Notes: generated from the letters alone by a model not told the origin. Shown: positions 42,474-51,804, counted from the stretch's first letter. The stretch is DNA of 64,000 nucleotides from Mycolicibacterium sphagni (GCF_002250655.1 NZ_NOZR01000016.1:62001-126000), one strand, 5' to 3'. Made by a program: numbers and translations.

Positions 42474-44236
42474 GCGGTTACCTCTCGATTGGATTGGGGG
42501 GAGTTGTCGAAAATATGACGAGCCGCGACGTATCCGAACGTCATGGCGGGTCCGATGGTGGCGCCGGCACCGGCGTAGCTGCGGCCCATCACCGCGGCCG
42601 ACGCGTTCCCGGTGGCGTAGAGCCCACCGATGACGGTCCCGTCCTCACGCAGCACCCGGGCGTGCTCGTCGGTGCGCAGTCCGCCTGAGGTGCCCAGGTC
42701 GCCGAGGATGATCTGGAAGGCCATATACGGTGCCTTGCCCAGCGGGGCCAGGTTGGGATTCGCCAGCGTCGGGTCGCCGTAGTAATTGTCGTAGGCGCTG
42801 TCGCCGCGGTTGAAGTCGTCGTCGTGACCCTTGCGGGCGAGCTCGTTGAACCGGGATGCGGTGCGCTGCAATTCGTCTGCCGGAACGCCGATCTTGGCGG
42901 CCAGCTCGCCGAAGCTGTCGGCGGACTTCACGATCCCCGAGTCCAGCCAGGCCTGCGGGATCTTTCGGCCGGTAGGCACCGGAGCGAACGGCACCTTCGG
43001 GATGGGCAGGTGACCGCCGACCACGTAGCGGTGGAACGATGCGATGTCGGTGACCAGCCAGCAGGGAATGTGTCGCACAGCCTTTTCCCCGTCGCGGCGC
43101 TCGCCCAGGAACGCCCGCTGGCCCTCGATCATGGCATGCGCGAAATCCATGTAAGGCGCCGCTTCGTTGATGAAGCGCTGGCCCGCGCCGTTGACCACGA
43201 ACTGAGCCGGCATCATCCGCTCGTTGAGCATGAACTGCAGGCGCCCGTCGGGCCAGCACATGGCGGGGAACCACCACGCCTCATCGAGCAGATCGGTGGC
43301 GGCACCGACCTTCTCCCCCGCCCGGATGCCGTCGCCGGTAGCTGCGGGATTGCCGAAACTCCAGTCCTTCTCGAGCAGCGGTAGGTGCTCACGGCGCCAG
43401 ACCATGTCGTGGTCGAACCCGCCAGAGGCCACCACCACCCCGCGCCGGGCGGCAACCCGCAGCAGCTTGCCGTCGCGTTCCACCACGGCGCCGACCACCC
43501 GTCCTTCTGCGCCGTCCGAGTCAGTTATCAGTTCGATCATGGGCGCCGACAGCCACAGCGGGATGCCCTTCTCCTTGAGCGCCAGCCTCATCCGCGCCAT
43601 CAGCGACTGCCCGATCGCGGCCATCCGATCGCCGAACACCCGGGCCCGGAACATCCGCCAGATCAGCTTGAGCAGCACCGCCTTACCTCGCCAGTTCTGC
43701 CGAACCTGATAGAAAAGCCGAAGATCCTTGGGCGCGAACCAGATTCCTTTCGGAGCCAGCGCCAGTGGCGCGAGCAGGTTCTGCTCCTCGTCGCCGAGCT
43801 TGCGCAGATCGATCTCGGGGACGTTGATGGTGCTGCCGCGCGCGGACCCGCCGGGCAGCTCCGGGTAATAGTCGGCGTAGCCCGGCTTCCAGACGAATTC
43901 GAACCAGCTGCTGGACTTCTCCAGGAACTCCATCATCTCCGGCGCGGTGTCGACGTAGGCGCGCAACCGCTCGTCGCTGACCAGGCCGCCGGTGATCGTC
44001 TTGAGGTACTCGAACACTCCGGCAGGGTCGGGCGAGTAGCCGCCCTTGCGTTGCGACGGCGCGCCGGGCACCCAGATGCCGCCGCCGGACAGTGCCGATG
44101 AGCCACCGAATTTGGGTGACTTCTCCACGATCAGCGTGTCCATTCCGGACGCGTCGGCGCGCAGCGCGGCGGTCATGCCGCCCGCGCCGGAGCCGATGAC
44201 GAGGACATCGACGAAATGATCGAAGGACTGTGTCAT
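42470..44236 (-). CDS. FAD-dependent dehydrogenase, 3-ketosteroid delta-1-dehydrogenase-like
   Basis: 588 residues. N-terminal FAD motif VIGSGAGGMTAAL (about 13-25), Glu at beta-2 (VEKSPKFGGSSALSGGG), and the C-terminal family signature MGRSYAGAGATIGPAMTFGY containing the Tyr-Gly pair used for enolisation in KstD. It should introduce a double bond next to a ring ketone. In an operon with mhpABC, a plausible job is dehydrogenation or aromatisation of a six-membered ring before meta-cleavage. Overlaps mhpB and the LLM gene by 4 nt each. Confidence 0.88.
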   Translation of the reverse strand: MTQSFDHFVDVLVIGSGAGGMTAALRADASGMDTLIVEKSPKFGGSSALSGGGIWVPGAPSQRKGGYSPDPAGVFEYLKTITGGLVSDERLRAYVDTAPEMMEFLEKSSSWFEFVWKPGYADYYPELPGGSARGSTINVPEIDLRKLGDEEQNLLAPLALAPKGIWFAPKDLRLFYQVRQNWRGKAVLLKLIWRMFRARVFGDRMAAIGQSLMARMRLALKEKGIPLWLSAPMIELITDSDGAEGRVVGAVVERDGKLLRVAARRGVVVASGGFDHDMVWRREHLPLLEKDWSFGNPAATGDGIRAGEKVGAATDLLDEAWWFPAMCWPDGRLQFMLNERMMPAQFVVNGAGQRFINEAAPYMDFAHAMIEGQRAFLGERRDGEKAVRHIPCWLVTDIASFHRYVVGGHLPIPKVPFAPVPTGRKIPQAWLDSGIVKSADSFGELAAKIGVPADELQRTASRFNELARKGHDDDFNRGDSAYDNYYGDPTLANPNLAPLGKAPYMAFQIILGDLGTSGGLRTDEHARVLREDGTVIGGLYATGNASAAVMGRSYAGAGATIGPAMTFGYVAARHIFDNSPQSNREVTA

Positions 44237-45174
44237 GACCGGGTTACCGCCGTCCGGATCGCGAATCCTGCGATCAGCTCGGGAGCAGCGCGGTAGTAGC
44301 GCTGCTGCGTCTGGTATTCACCGTGGGCCGCCATCGCGGCGAAAGCCGCCACCCAGGTGCGGATCTCGTGCGCTGAATTACCGGCCTCGCGGGCAATCCA
44401 GTCGTTGCTCCAGCTGTCCACCTCGGCCAGCCGGTTGGTGTCGATCAGGTCCAGCAGCGCGTGATCCCACTCAGGGTTCAGCGGCTGCAGCGGGCTCTGC
44501 CCGTGCGCAAACTCGTGCGCGGCGGCCATCACGGCCTCCTGCCGTGCCGCCCGTCCTTGGGCGGACATCGGCGCCCCGCCGACGATGCGCTCCAGCGCCG
44601 CCGGTGGCGCCGTCGCCAGCGTCGGCACGGGTGGATCATGAGACAACCCACCGGATCCGACGACCAACACCCGCTTGCCCAGGGTGCCCAGGTACTCACC
44701 GATCGCGCTACCCAGAGCCCGGACACGCTTGAGCGGACCCAGCGGTGTTGCCACCGAGTTGATGAACACCGGAATGACCGGTCGGGACGCGGCATCTCCG
44801 AAGATCACCTCGAGGGGCTGCACCGTGCCGTGATCGACATCCATCGCCGCCGACAAAGACACGTCGACGCCGGCGTCCCACACCGCGGCAGCCATGTCAT
44901 TGGCCAGATCAGCGGGGACGTCCAGCGGTCCGGCGTGGGTACCGTAGTCGCCGACACCGGAGGCCGCACTGCCGATACAGAACGGCGGCATCAGCCGGTA
45001 GAAGAACCCGTTGTAGTGGTCCGGAGAGAAAATGACCACGAGCTCGGGATCGAAATCCTCGACGAAAGACCGGGTTTCGGCCAGCCGGGCGTTGAGGTCG
45101 TCAAGCAGTTCCGCCGACGGGCCGGGAAGGTTTAGCAGCGGACTGTGCGACATGCAGCAGAGGGCCAGGGGCAT
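44233..45174 (-). CDS. mhpB: 3-carboxyethylcatechol 2,3-dioxygenase (DHPP extradiol dioxygenase)
   Basis: 313 residues, one shorter than E. coli MhpB and alignable over its whole length. Class III extradiol enzyme: SPDHYNGFFY, MDVDHGTVQPLE with catalytic His115 and GSGGLSHDPPVP with His179, the same numbers as E. coli; C-terminal STHEIRTWVAAFA-like phrase present. Cleaves 2,3-dihydroxyphenylpropionate with Fe(II) and O2. ATG at 45174 (MPLALCCMSHSP) is fixed by family conservation, which places its first 74 nt inside mhpA. Confidence 0.93.
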   Translation of the reverse strand: MPLALCCMSHSPLLNLPGPSAELLDDLNARLAETRSFVEDFDPELVVIFSPDHYNGFFYRLMPPFCIGSAASGVGDYGTHAGPLDVPADLANDMAAAVWDAGVDVSLSAAMDVDHGTVQPLEVIFGDAASRPVIPVFINSVATPLGPLKRVRALGSAIGEYLGTLGKRVLVVGSGGLSHDPPVPTLATAPPAALERIVGGAPMSAQGRAARQEAVMAAAHEFAHGQSPLQPLNPEWDHALLDLIDTNRLAEVDSWSNDWIAREAGNSAHEIRTWVAAFAAMAAHGEYQTQQRYYRAAPELIAGFAIRTAVTRS

Positions 45175-46786
45175 CGGTTCCTCCTCCCGGGGTCAGGGTG
45201 AGTTTGTCGAGCAGGGCCGCGCTCAGCTCCGGTGTTCGTTGGGCGATGCACGCGCCGGCGATGCAGCGATCGGGGCGCAGGAACATCACGGATTCTTCGT
45301 GGGCGTCGAACCAGGCCTTCAACGCTCCGGTGCGATCACCGACCACCACCACGTCGGCGTCGTCGTGGCCGGTCCAGTGCAGCTGGGTGATAGGGCGCAG
45401 CGCCACGAAGACCGCGCCGAGCGCCTTCCATTCGGCAAACGCCTTCTCGCCCAGCAGCTGTCGAGGATTGTTGCTCCAGCACACAAACGCGAACCACGGG
45501 CCGATGACGTCGTCGAGCAGCACGTTCTGCTGTTCCCGGGTGTCCACCCGAGGCTGGATGAACAGGGTGCCCACTGCAGAGGACGGTGAGCGCGGCTCGT
45601 TGTGCACCACCGCGCCCTGTTCGTAGCGCGGCATCGGCTTGAAGCGCATCTCCAGGACGTAGCGCTTCAGCGTCGGCACCAGCGAGGCCGCACGGACCAG
45701 CACGTCTCGTGCCCCGGCGACGCGGGGGTTGGTCGGTGAGATCACCTTGCCGACCGTGGTCGACAAATCGATCATCGCGCGCGCATGCTTGCGGCGCTCG
45801 ACGTCATAGGTGTCCAGCAGTGCGTCGCCGGCCTGCCCGTTGACCACCGCGGCCAGCTTCCAGCCGAGGTTTGCGGCGTCGCGGATACCGCTGTTGTAGC
45901 CCTGGCCCTGCCACACCGGCATCAGGTGGGCGGCGTCCCCGGCGATCATGATGCGGCCCTTGCGGAACGAGCTCGCGATTCGGGAGTGGTGGGTATAGAG
46001 GCGCCGGCGGATGATGTCGACCCTGTCCGGATAGGGCACCAACCGCGAGAGCATCTGTGCCACGAACTCCGGATCCTCGGCCTGCTCGTCGGTTTCATGG
46101 CCGTGGATCAAGAACTCGAAGCGGCGGATGCCGTGAGCGATGGAAATAGAGACGTACGGCCGGGCCGGATCGGCACCGACCTCGCTGTTGGGATGCCCCA
46201 GTGGATCATTGGCGATATCGACGACCAACCACCGGGTCGACGACGTCGTACCGTCGAAGGACACCCCCATCAGGCGACGAGTCGCGCTACGCCCGCCATC
46301 GCAGCCGACGACGTAGCGGGCGTTGACTGTCCGCACCTCGGCGTCGGCCGGTGACAATTCGACGGTGACACCGTCGGCTGTCTCGGCGATCGAGGTCATC
46401 GGGTGACCCCAGGCGATCTCGACGTGGTCGAACCGGTCGAGACCCTTGAACAGTTCGGCGTCGACGAGGGGCTGGACGAAGCCGTTGCGCTTGGGCCAGC
46501 CGAATCGCGCGTCGGGCGGCGCCATCTCGGCCAGCAGCCTGCGCTTGCCGTCGTAGAACCGCAGGATCTGGTTGGGCACCGTGTGCGGGAGGACGGCGTC
46601 CACCACGCCGATCGCCTGGAAGGTGCGCAGCGATTCGTCGTCGAGGCCGACCCCGCGCGGGTAGTCGATCAGCGCGTCGCGCTCGTCGACGATCAGGGTG
46701 CGGACACCTTGCAGGCCAAGGGTATTGGCCAGGGTCAGACCGCTCGGCCCGGCACCTACGACGACGACGTCAAAATCCATGCTCAC
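45101..46786 (-). CDS. mhpA: 3-(3-hydroxyphenyl)propionate hydroxylase-like FAD monooxygenase
   Basis: 561 residues, group A flavoprotein monooxygenase with NADH. FAD motif VVGAGPSGLTLAN at 9-21, GCDGGRSATRRLMG (DG motif, about 163-176), and AGDAAHLMPVWQGQGYNSGIRD (GD motif, about 285). A C-terminal thioredoxin-like domain (from about 400) is retained as in MhpA/phenol hydroxylases. Should hydroxylate 3-(3-hydroxyphenyl)propionate or a close analogue to the catechol used by MhpB. Overlaps mhpC by 4 nt and mhpB by 74 nt. Confidence 0.9.
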   Translation of the reverse strand: MSMDFDVVVVGAGPSGLTLANTLGLQGVRTLIVDERDALIDYPRGVGLDDESLRTFQAIGVVDAVLPHTVPNQILRFYDGKRRLLAEMAPPDARFGWPKRNGFVQPLVDAELFKGLDRFDHVEIAWGHPMTSIAETADGVTVELSPADAEVRTVNARYVVGCDGGRSATRRLMGVSFDGTTSSTRWLVVDIANDPLGHPNSEVGADPARPYVSISIAHGIRRFEFLIHGHETDEQAEDPEFVAQMLSRLVPYPDRVDIIRRRLYTHHSRIASSFRKGRIMIAGDAAHLMPVWQGQGYNSGIRDAANLGWKLAAVVNGQAGDALLDTYDVERRKHARAMIDLSTTVGKVISPTNPRVAGARDVLVRAASLVPTLKRYVLEMRFKPMPRYEQGAVVHNEPRSPSSAVGTLFIQPRVDTREQQNVLLDDVIGPWFAFVCWSNNPRQLLGEKAFAEWKALGAVFVALRPITQLHWTGHDDADVVVVGDRTGALKAWFDAHEESVMFLRPDRCIAGACIAQRTPELSAALLDKLTLTPGGGTDAPGPLLHVAQSAAKPSRPVGGTA

Positions 46787-47700
46787 CGGCCTAGCAGGAA
46801 GTCGATGTGCAGCCGGTTGAACGTTTTGGGGTCCTCGTACTGCGGCCAGTGCCCGCAGCCTTCCATCACCTCGAAGCGCGCACCCGGGATCATCTCCGAG
46901 ATCCGCCTGCCCTCGCTGACATCGGCGGTCGGGTCGTCACTGGTCCACAGCACCAGCGTCGGCGCGGTGATCGCGCGATAGTCGCTGGGGCTCATCAGGT
47001 TTCGCTGTCGGATCTCAGGATCCTGTAGCGCCATGATGTCGCGCATCGCGGCGACGAATCCCGGCTGCCGATACACCCGCTGGCGGCTGGCGACGATGTC
47101 GTCGTAGTCCTTGGACTTGTCGGCCATCAACCACTTGATCCTGGCCTGCACCGTCTCCCACGTGGGATTTTCGGCGGCAGCCATCGACAGTGTGATGATC
47201 CGCTTCATCACCTCACGATCAGCCTGCGAGCCCCCGGCGGTGTTGAGCACCAACCGCTCGAGCCGGTCGGGGTGATCGACGGCGAAGCGCGAGGCCACCC
47301 AGCCGCCCAGCGATTCGCCCGAGATATAGGCGCGCTGTGCCCCGATCGTGTCGAGCACGGCCGCAAGGTGGTCGACATAGTGCGGGATCTCCAGTAGATG
47401 CCCGGGTTTGTCGGTGTAGCCGTGCCCGAGCATGTCGATCGACCAGGTGGAGAAGTGTTCGGCGTGCGCCTCGATGTTGCGGACGTAGGCCTCGGCGTGG
47501 CCGCCCGATCCGTGCAGCAGAACCAGCGCCGGCTTGTCCCGATCGCCGGCGTGCAGGTAGCGGGTGCGCACCCCGCCGGCATCCAGATAACCCTGCGAGA
47601 ACGCAACGCCCTGCAAATCGCTCCAGACGCTCTCGAACTCCGGCACCCCTTGGCCCCTATTCTCGGTGATAATGGCATTCTCGCTTTTTGTAAGCGACAT
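46783..47700 (-). CDS. mhpC: Meta-cleavage product hydrolase (MhpC-like alpha/beta hydrolase)
   Basis: 305 residues. VLLHGSGGHAEAYVRN oxyanion loop, nucleophile in SGESLGGWVA, acid in WTSDDPTAD and His in GCGHWPQYED: the BphD/MhpC set for hydrolysing 2-hydroxy-6-oxo-dienoates, here giving succinate and hydroxypentadienoate. First gene of the operon, divergent from the IclR gene. No ribosome-binding site is seen before the ATG at 47700, so the message may be leaderless or the true start may lie slightly inside. A candidate operator begins 9 nt upstream. Confidence 0.85.
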   Translation of the reverse strand: MSLTKSENAIITENRGQGVPEFESVWSDLQGVAFSQGYLDAGGVRTRYLHAGDRDKPALVLLHGSGGHAEAYVRNIEAHAEHFSTWSIDMLGHGYTDKPGHLLEIPHYVDHLAAVLDTIGAQRAYISGESLGGWVASRFAVDHPDRLERLVLNTAGGSQADREVMKRIITLSMAAAENPTWETVQARIKWLMADKSKDYDDIVASRQRVYRQPGFVAAMRDIMALQDPEIRQRNLMSPSDYRAITAPTLVLWTSDDPTADVSEGRRISEMIPGARFEVMEGCGHWPQYEDPKTFNRLHIDFLLGR

Positions 47701-47708
47701 GTGTAATT

Positions 47709-47734
47709 ATTGAACTATGACGTGCGATAGTTTA
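47709..47734. promoter_or_regulatory. Inverted repeat TTGAACTAT-N8-ATAGTTTAA, candidate IclR operator
   Basis: Nine-bp arms matching at 8 of 9 positions, spacer GACGTGCG, immediately upstream of mhpC and 84 bp from the IclR start. Position fits a regulator that blocks or activates the mhp promoter. Confidence 0.6.
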
Positions 47735-47817
47735 AGAGCATCACTCTCGCAGTGCCGTCTGTCAAGGCACTTCGGGGTGGTTCGCACCCGCTTTCGCACA
47801 TCAGGCACGGGGACGAG

Positions 47818-48519
47818 ATGACGCAGACACCCACCGAAAACCCGATCACCGCCGCCCCGGGGTCACAGACCCTGGCCCGCGGTCTGCATGCGTTGCAGCT
47901 GGTCGCGGAGGCCAAGGGCGGGCTCACGATCCAGCAGGTCGCCGACCATATCGGTGTGCACCGGACCATCGCCTACCGACTGCTGAGCACCCTGGCCTCC
48001 TACCGACTGGTGGCCAAGGCCGAGGACGGCCGGTTTCGGGCGGCGGCCGGCCTGGCCGCACTGGGCGCATCGTTCGACAACAACGTCCGCGAACTGTCCC
48101 TGCCGACCCTGCGCGGACTCGCCGACGAGCTCGGCACCACGGTGTCGCTACTAGTTGCCGAGGGTGATCAACAGGTCGCGATCGCGGTCATCGTGCCGAC
48201 CCGGGTGTCCTATCAACTGTCTTTCCACGAAGGCAGCCGCTACCCCCTTGACCGGGGCGCAGCCGGGATCGCGCTGCTGGCCAGCATGCCGCATCGCAGC
48301 GGAGAGCGGCCTCTGGTGACCCGCGCACGCGAGCAGGGCTGGATCATCACCCACGGCGAAGTCGAACCCAATACCTACGGCCTGGCGGTGCCGGTGCACC
48401 GGCCCCCCACTGCGCCACACACCTGCATCAACCTGATCTCGCACCGCGAGGACGTCGTGCTGCACGGCCGGGAAGCGGCGATCACCGCGGCCCAACGCCT
48501 TTCCGCGGTCCTGAGTTAA
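47818..48519 (+). CDS. IclR-family transcriptional regulator
   Basis: 233 residues. N-terminal winged helix-turn-helix (LARGLHALQLVAEAKGGLTIQQVADHIGVHRTIAYRLLSTL, about 20-60) and C-terminal effector domain (ELGTTVSLLVAEGDQQVAIAVIVP, YPLDRGAAGIALLAS). E. coli MhpR, the activator of the mhp operon, is in the same family, so control of mhpCAB onward is likely. ATG at 47818 follows GGGGACGAG; the earlier in-frame start at 47752 would include the promoter region. Confidence 0.88.
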   Translation: MTQTPTENPITAAPGSQTLARGLHALQLVAEAKGGLTIQQVADHIGVHRTIAYRLLSTLASYRLVAKAEDGRFRAAAGLAALGASFDNNVRELSLPTLRGLADELGTTVSLLVAEGDQQVAIAVIVPTRVSYQLSFHEGSRYPLDRGAAGIALLASMPHRSGERPLVTRAREQGWIITHGEVEPNTYGLAVPVHRPPTAPHTCINLISHREDVVLHGREAAITAAQRLSAVLS

Positions 48520-48556
48520 GCAACCCGCTGAACTGGGCAAACGCCGACTGGAGCGC

Positions 48557-48586
48557 TTGACACTGGGCGATCGACGTCATTAGCGT
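48557..48586 (+). promoter_or_regulatory. SigA-type promoter for the flavoprotein gene
   Basis: TTGACA at 48557-48562 and TAGCGT at 48581-48586 with an 18-nt spacer, about 80 bp upstream of the ATG at 48668, which has its own GAGGAA ribosome-binding site. The rest of the 148-bp interval shows nothing clear. Confidence 0.45.
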
Positions 48587-48667
48587 GAAAACAACGAACA
48601 GTTGAGTTCGATAAGTGCACACGCCAATGTGCTTGTGCGGCAAAGGCAGTGAAGTGAGGAACCGGCG

Positions 48668-50275
48668 ATGACGGACACCTGGGACGAGGAAGTGGATGTC
48701 GTCGTGCTGGGAACCGGCGCCGCCGGGCTGACAGCAGCACTGACCGCCCGTGTCGAGGGCGCATCGGTGGCAGTGTTCGAGAAGGCGTCGACGGTCGGCG
48801 GCACCACCGCGGTGTCGGGCGGCATTGTATGGATCCCCGCGCACAACCGCGCCGCGGGCGGCGAGCTCACGGTCGCGGATGCACTGAAATACCTTGAGGC
48901 GCAATCGCTCGGCGTCATGGACCACGACCTGGTCGAGACCTTCGTGCGCACCGGCCCGGCGATGCTGGACTACATCGAGGCCAACAGTGCGCTGCAGTTC
49001 GAGGTCGCCGAGGGGTTTCCCGACTACAAGCCCGAACTGCCCGGCGGGCAGCCCGGTGGCGGACGGTCGTTGAACGCCAAGCCCTTCGACCGGGCGACGA
49101 TGGGCGAATGGGCTTCACGCATTACGTCGTTCCCCATCGACTTCAGCAATGTCGGCATCGACGCCGAGACACGCGCCCGCATCCACGCTTCCGTCGACGA
49201 TATGGACGGCGACTACTGCGTCGCCGGTACCGCATTGATTGCCGGGCTCCTCAAGGGGCTGCTCGACCTCGCGGTCACGCCGGTGACCGAGGCGCGCGCG
49301 GTTGAACTGACCGGCTCCGCGGACGGCATCACCGGAGTACGGATCTCGCTGGGCGACAAGCAGATCCGGATCCGAGCCGAGAAGGCGGTGATTCTGGGCA
49401 CCGGCGGGTTCGAATGGGATCAGCGCCTGGTCGAGGCCTACCTGCGCGGGCCGTTGCGTGGCCCGGTATCCCCACCGAACAACACCGGCGACGGTCTGCG
49501 GATGGCGATGGCGCACGGTGCCGACTTGGCGAACATGGGTGAGGCCTGGTGGGTACCGGTCATCCAGATCCCGGGCGACACCCTGGGCGGCAAACCACGC
49601 AGCCGCAGTGTCCGCTTGGAGCGCACCCGGCCGCGCAGCATCATCGTCAACCGCGCCGGAAAGCGCTTCCTCAACGAAGCCGGCGAGTACAACTCGATGT
49701 CCGGGCCGTTCCACCAGCTCGACCCCCGAGCCGGCTATGTCAACGACCCGGCGTGGATCGTGTTCGACGCCCAACACCTCAAGCAGTACGGCTTCCTCGG
49801 CGTCGAACCCGACGGCATCGCACCCGACTGGTTCAACGAATCGGCGTCACTGGCCGACCTGGAAGCCAAGACCGGGATCGACGCCGACGGGCTGGCCGCG
49901 ACCCTGGCCGCTTGGAACGCCGCCGTCGCCGAGGAGACTGACCCCGAATTCGGGCGTGGGGCAAGCGCATACGACGGCTATTGGGGTGACAACACTGCGG
50001 CCACGCCGGCGCTGCAGACTCTCGGCCCGCTGGACACCGCGCCCTACTACGCCGTGCCGGTGGGGATCGGCGCGATGGGCACCAAGGGCGGCCCGCGGAC
50101 CGACCGCGACGGCCGGGTGCTTCACGTCAGCGGTGCGCCGATACCCGGACTGTTCGCCGCCGGTAATGCGATGGCCGGCGTGACCGGACGAGCCTACGGC
50201 GGCGCGGGCGGGACACTGGGCCCGGCAATGGTGTTTGGCTACCGGGCAGGCCTCGCCGCGGCTGCCACTCGTTGA
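48668..50275 (+). CDS. FAD-dependent dehydrogenase, 3-ketosteroid delta-1-dehydrogenase/flavocytochrome c-like
   Basis: 535 residues. FAD motif VLGTGAAGLTAAL (about 13-25), EKASTVGGTTAVSGG, VILGTGGFEWDQ, and the C-terminal signature GRAYGGAGGTLGPAMVFGY. A second member of the family found at 42470, but from a different subgroup (shorter, with a distinct central region GGKPRSRSVRLERTRPR). Likely dehydrogenates a cyclic ketone or ketone acyl-CoA. Single gene on the plus strand after the IclR gene; its last 37 bp overlap the convergent CoA-ligase gene. Confidence 0.87.
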   Translation: MTDTWDEEVDVVVLGTGAAGLTAALTARVEGASVAVFEKASTVGGTTAVSGGIVWIPAHNRAAGGELTVADALKYLEAQSLGVMDHDLVETFVRTGPAMLDYIEANSALQFEVAEGFPDYKPELPGGQPGGGRSLNAKPFDRATMGEWASRITSFPIDFSNVGIDAETRARIHASVDDMDGDYCVAGTALIAGLLKGLLDLAVTPVTEARAVELTGSADGITGVRISLGDKQIRIRAEKAVILGTGGFEWDQRLVEAYLRGPLRGPVSPPNNTGDGLRMAMAHGADLANMGEAWWVPVIQIPGDTLGGKPRSRSVRLERTRPRSIIVNRAGKRFLNEAGEYNSMSGPFHQLDPRAGYVNDPAWIVFDAQHLKQYGFLGVEPDGIAPDWFNESASLADLEAKTGIDADGLAATLAAWNAAVAEETDPEFGRGASAYDGYWGDNTAATPALQTLGPLDTAPYYAVPVGIGAMGTKGGPRTDRDGRVLHVSGAPIPGLFAAGNAMAGVTGRAYGGAGGTLGPAMVFGYRAGLAAAATR

Positions 50276-51804
50276 GCCGACGCAATCTCCTTGCGTACCA
50301 GATACTTCTGCACCTTGCCGCTGGGGGTACGCGGGTAGTCGGTCACCTCGTGCAACTCCTCGGGCCACTTCTGCCGGGCCGCCCCGCAGCGGTCGAAATG
50401 GGCGCGCACCTCGTCCAGCGTGGGCATGCTGTGCCCGTCCCTGACACGCAGCACCGCGGCCGTGCGCTCACCGAGGCGGGCATCCGGCGCGGCTACCACC
50501 ACCGCTTCGGCCACCGCCGGAATGGTCAGCAGCAGCTCCTCGACCTCGAGCGCACTGATGTTCTCGCCGCCGCGGATGATGATGTCGGCCTTGCGGTCGG
50601 TGATGGTCAGATAGCCATCCTCGTCGAGGACGCCGATATCACCGGTGTGGTACCAACCGTCGTCGTCGAAGGCTTTCGCGGTGAGCGCGTCATCGGTGTA
50701 GCCCAGGCACAAATCCGGTCCCCGGGAAAGGATTTCGCCTTCTTCGGTGAGGCGAATCTCCACCCCCGGGCGTGCGTCCCCGTCGGTGAGGAGCCGCTTG
50801 TCCTCGGGAGCACTCGCACCCGAGCCGGTGATCGACGGGTGCTCGGTGCTGCCGTACGAACGGAAAACGAACAGTCCCAGGTTGGCCAACCGCTGTGTGA
50901 CAGCGACCGGGACTGTCGACCCTCCTAGCCCGACCGTCGTGAATTTGGCCAAATGCCGGTCGGTGAAATTCGGATGGTCCATCAGGCTGGTCACGAAATA
51001 CGGTGGTCCGCCGCCAATCGACATGCCTTCGGATTCCATCAATTCGAGCACGCGACCCGGATCCCAGACGTCGGTCAGGTCGATCGGGGCGCCCTCCAAC
51101 ACGGGGATCAGCAACGCCCCCACCATGCCGATGAAGTGGCCCACGGGTGTGGCGGTGATCTGCCTGCCGCGGTCGGGCGGGTAGTTGGCCAACAGCTGGC
51201 GGGTCTCGAATCCCAGCGTCTGATGGCTGTGGATCACGCCTTTGGGGTCGCGGGTGGTTCCCGAGGTGAAGGCGATGAGCGCCGGGCTGCCCGGATCGGT
51301 GTGCAGCTCGCCGGCCATCGGCTCGTCGGCCAACAGCTCCTCGAAATCCTGGCCGACCAACCCGACGATCGGGATGTCCGCGCACAAGTCCGGCTGGAAC
51401 GTCATGTGGCCGAAGTGCTCGGTGGTGATGAAGACCTTCGGCCGCGCCGTGCCGATGATGTGGGTCAGTTCCTTGCGACCGTAGAAGTGCACGATCGGCA
51501 CCACGACGGCGCCCAGGAACGACGACGCCCAGAACGTCACCGCCGCCTCGACCCAGTTCGGCAGCTGGAAGGCGATGACGTCGCCGGGACCGACGCCGCG
51601 AGACCGTAGGCCCGCGGCCAGCCGGCGTGCGGCGATCTCCACATCGCGGAACGTGCCGCTGAACGGGCGCACCCCGGAGTGCACCCAGAACCCCGTGTCG
51701 GGGCTGGCCGCGAGCCCTCGGGCGAGAAGCTCACCGAGGGTATCGGGTGTCCACCAACCCTCCTCGACGTAACGTTTACTCAGCTCAACCGGGATATTCC
51801 TCAA
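50239..51804 (-). CDS. Acyl-CoA ligase, cyclohexanecarboxylate/benzoate-type FadD
   Basis: 521 residues. P-loop FTSGTTRDPKGVIHSH (about 178-193), A5 FRSYGSTEHPS, GWYHTGD, IIRGGENI and C-terminal Lys in TPSGKVQKYLVRK. The A5 variant YGSTE rather than YGxTE with hydrophobic residues recalls ligases annotated for alicyclic and aromatic acids. ATG at 51804, divergent from the crotonase at 51877 across a 72-bp promoter region. Likely commits a cyclic acid to CoA-dependent degradation. Confidence 0.87.
   Translation of the reverse strand: MRNIPVELSKRYVEEGWWTPDTLGELLARGLAASPDTGFWVHSGVRPFSGTFRDVEIAARRLAAGLRSRGVGPGDVIAFQLPNWVEAAVTFWASSFLGAVVVPIVHFYGRKELTHIIGTARPKVFITTEHFGHMTFQPDLCADIPIVGLVGQDFEELLADEPMAGELHTDPGSPALIAFTSGTTRDPKGVIHSHQTLGFETRQLLANYPPDRGRQITATPVGHFIGMVGALLIPVLEGAPIDLTDVWDPGRVLELMESEGMSIGGGPPYFVTSLMDHPNFTDRHLAKFTTVGLGGSTVPVAVTQRLANLGLFVFRSYGSTEHPSITGSGASAPEDKRLLTDGDARPGVEIRLTEEGEILSRGPDLCLGYTDDALTAKAFDDDGWYHTGDIGVLDEDGYLTITDRKADIIIRGGENISALEVEELLLTIPAVAEAVVVAAPDARLGERTAAVLRVRDGHSMPTLDEVRAHFDRCGAARQKWPEELHEVTDYPRTPSGKVQKYLVRKEIASAQRVAAAARPAR

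Noticed and set aside
41091..42518. 475-residue plus-strand open frame
   Set aside because: Antisense to the luciferase-like gene; no motif or ribosome-binding site.
47640..47700. Two ATTCTCG direct repeats as regulator sites
   Set aside because: They encode two Glu-Asn pairs at the MhpC N-terminus and lack the inverted symmetry of the other elements.
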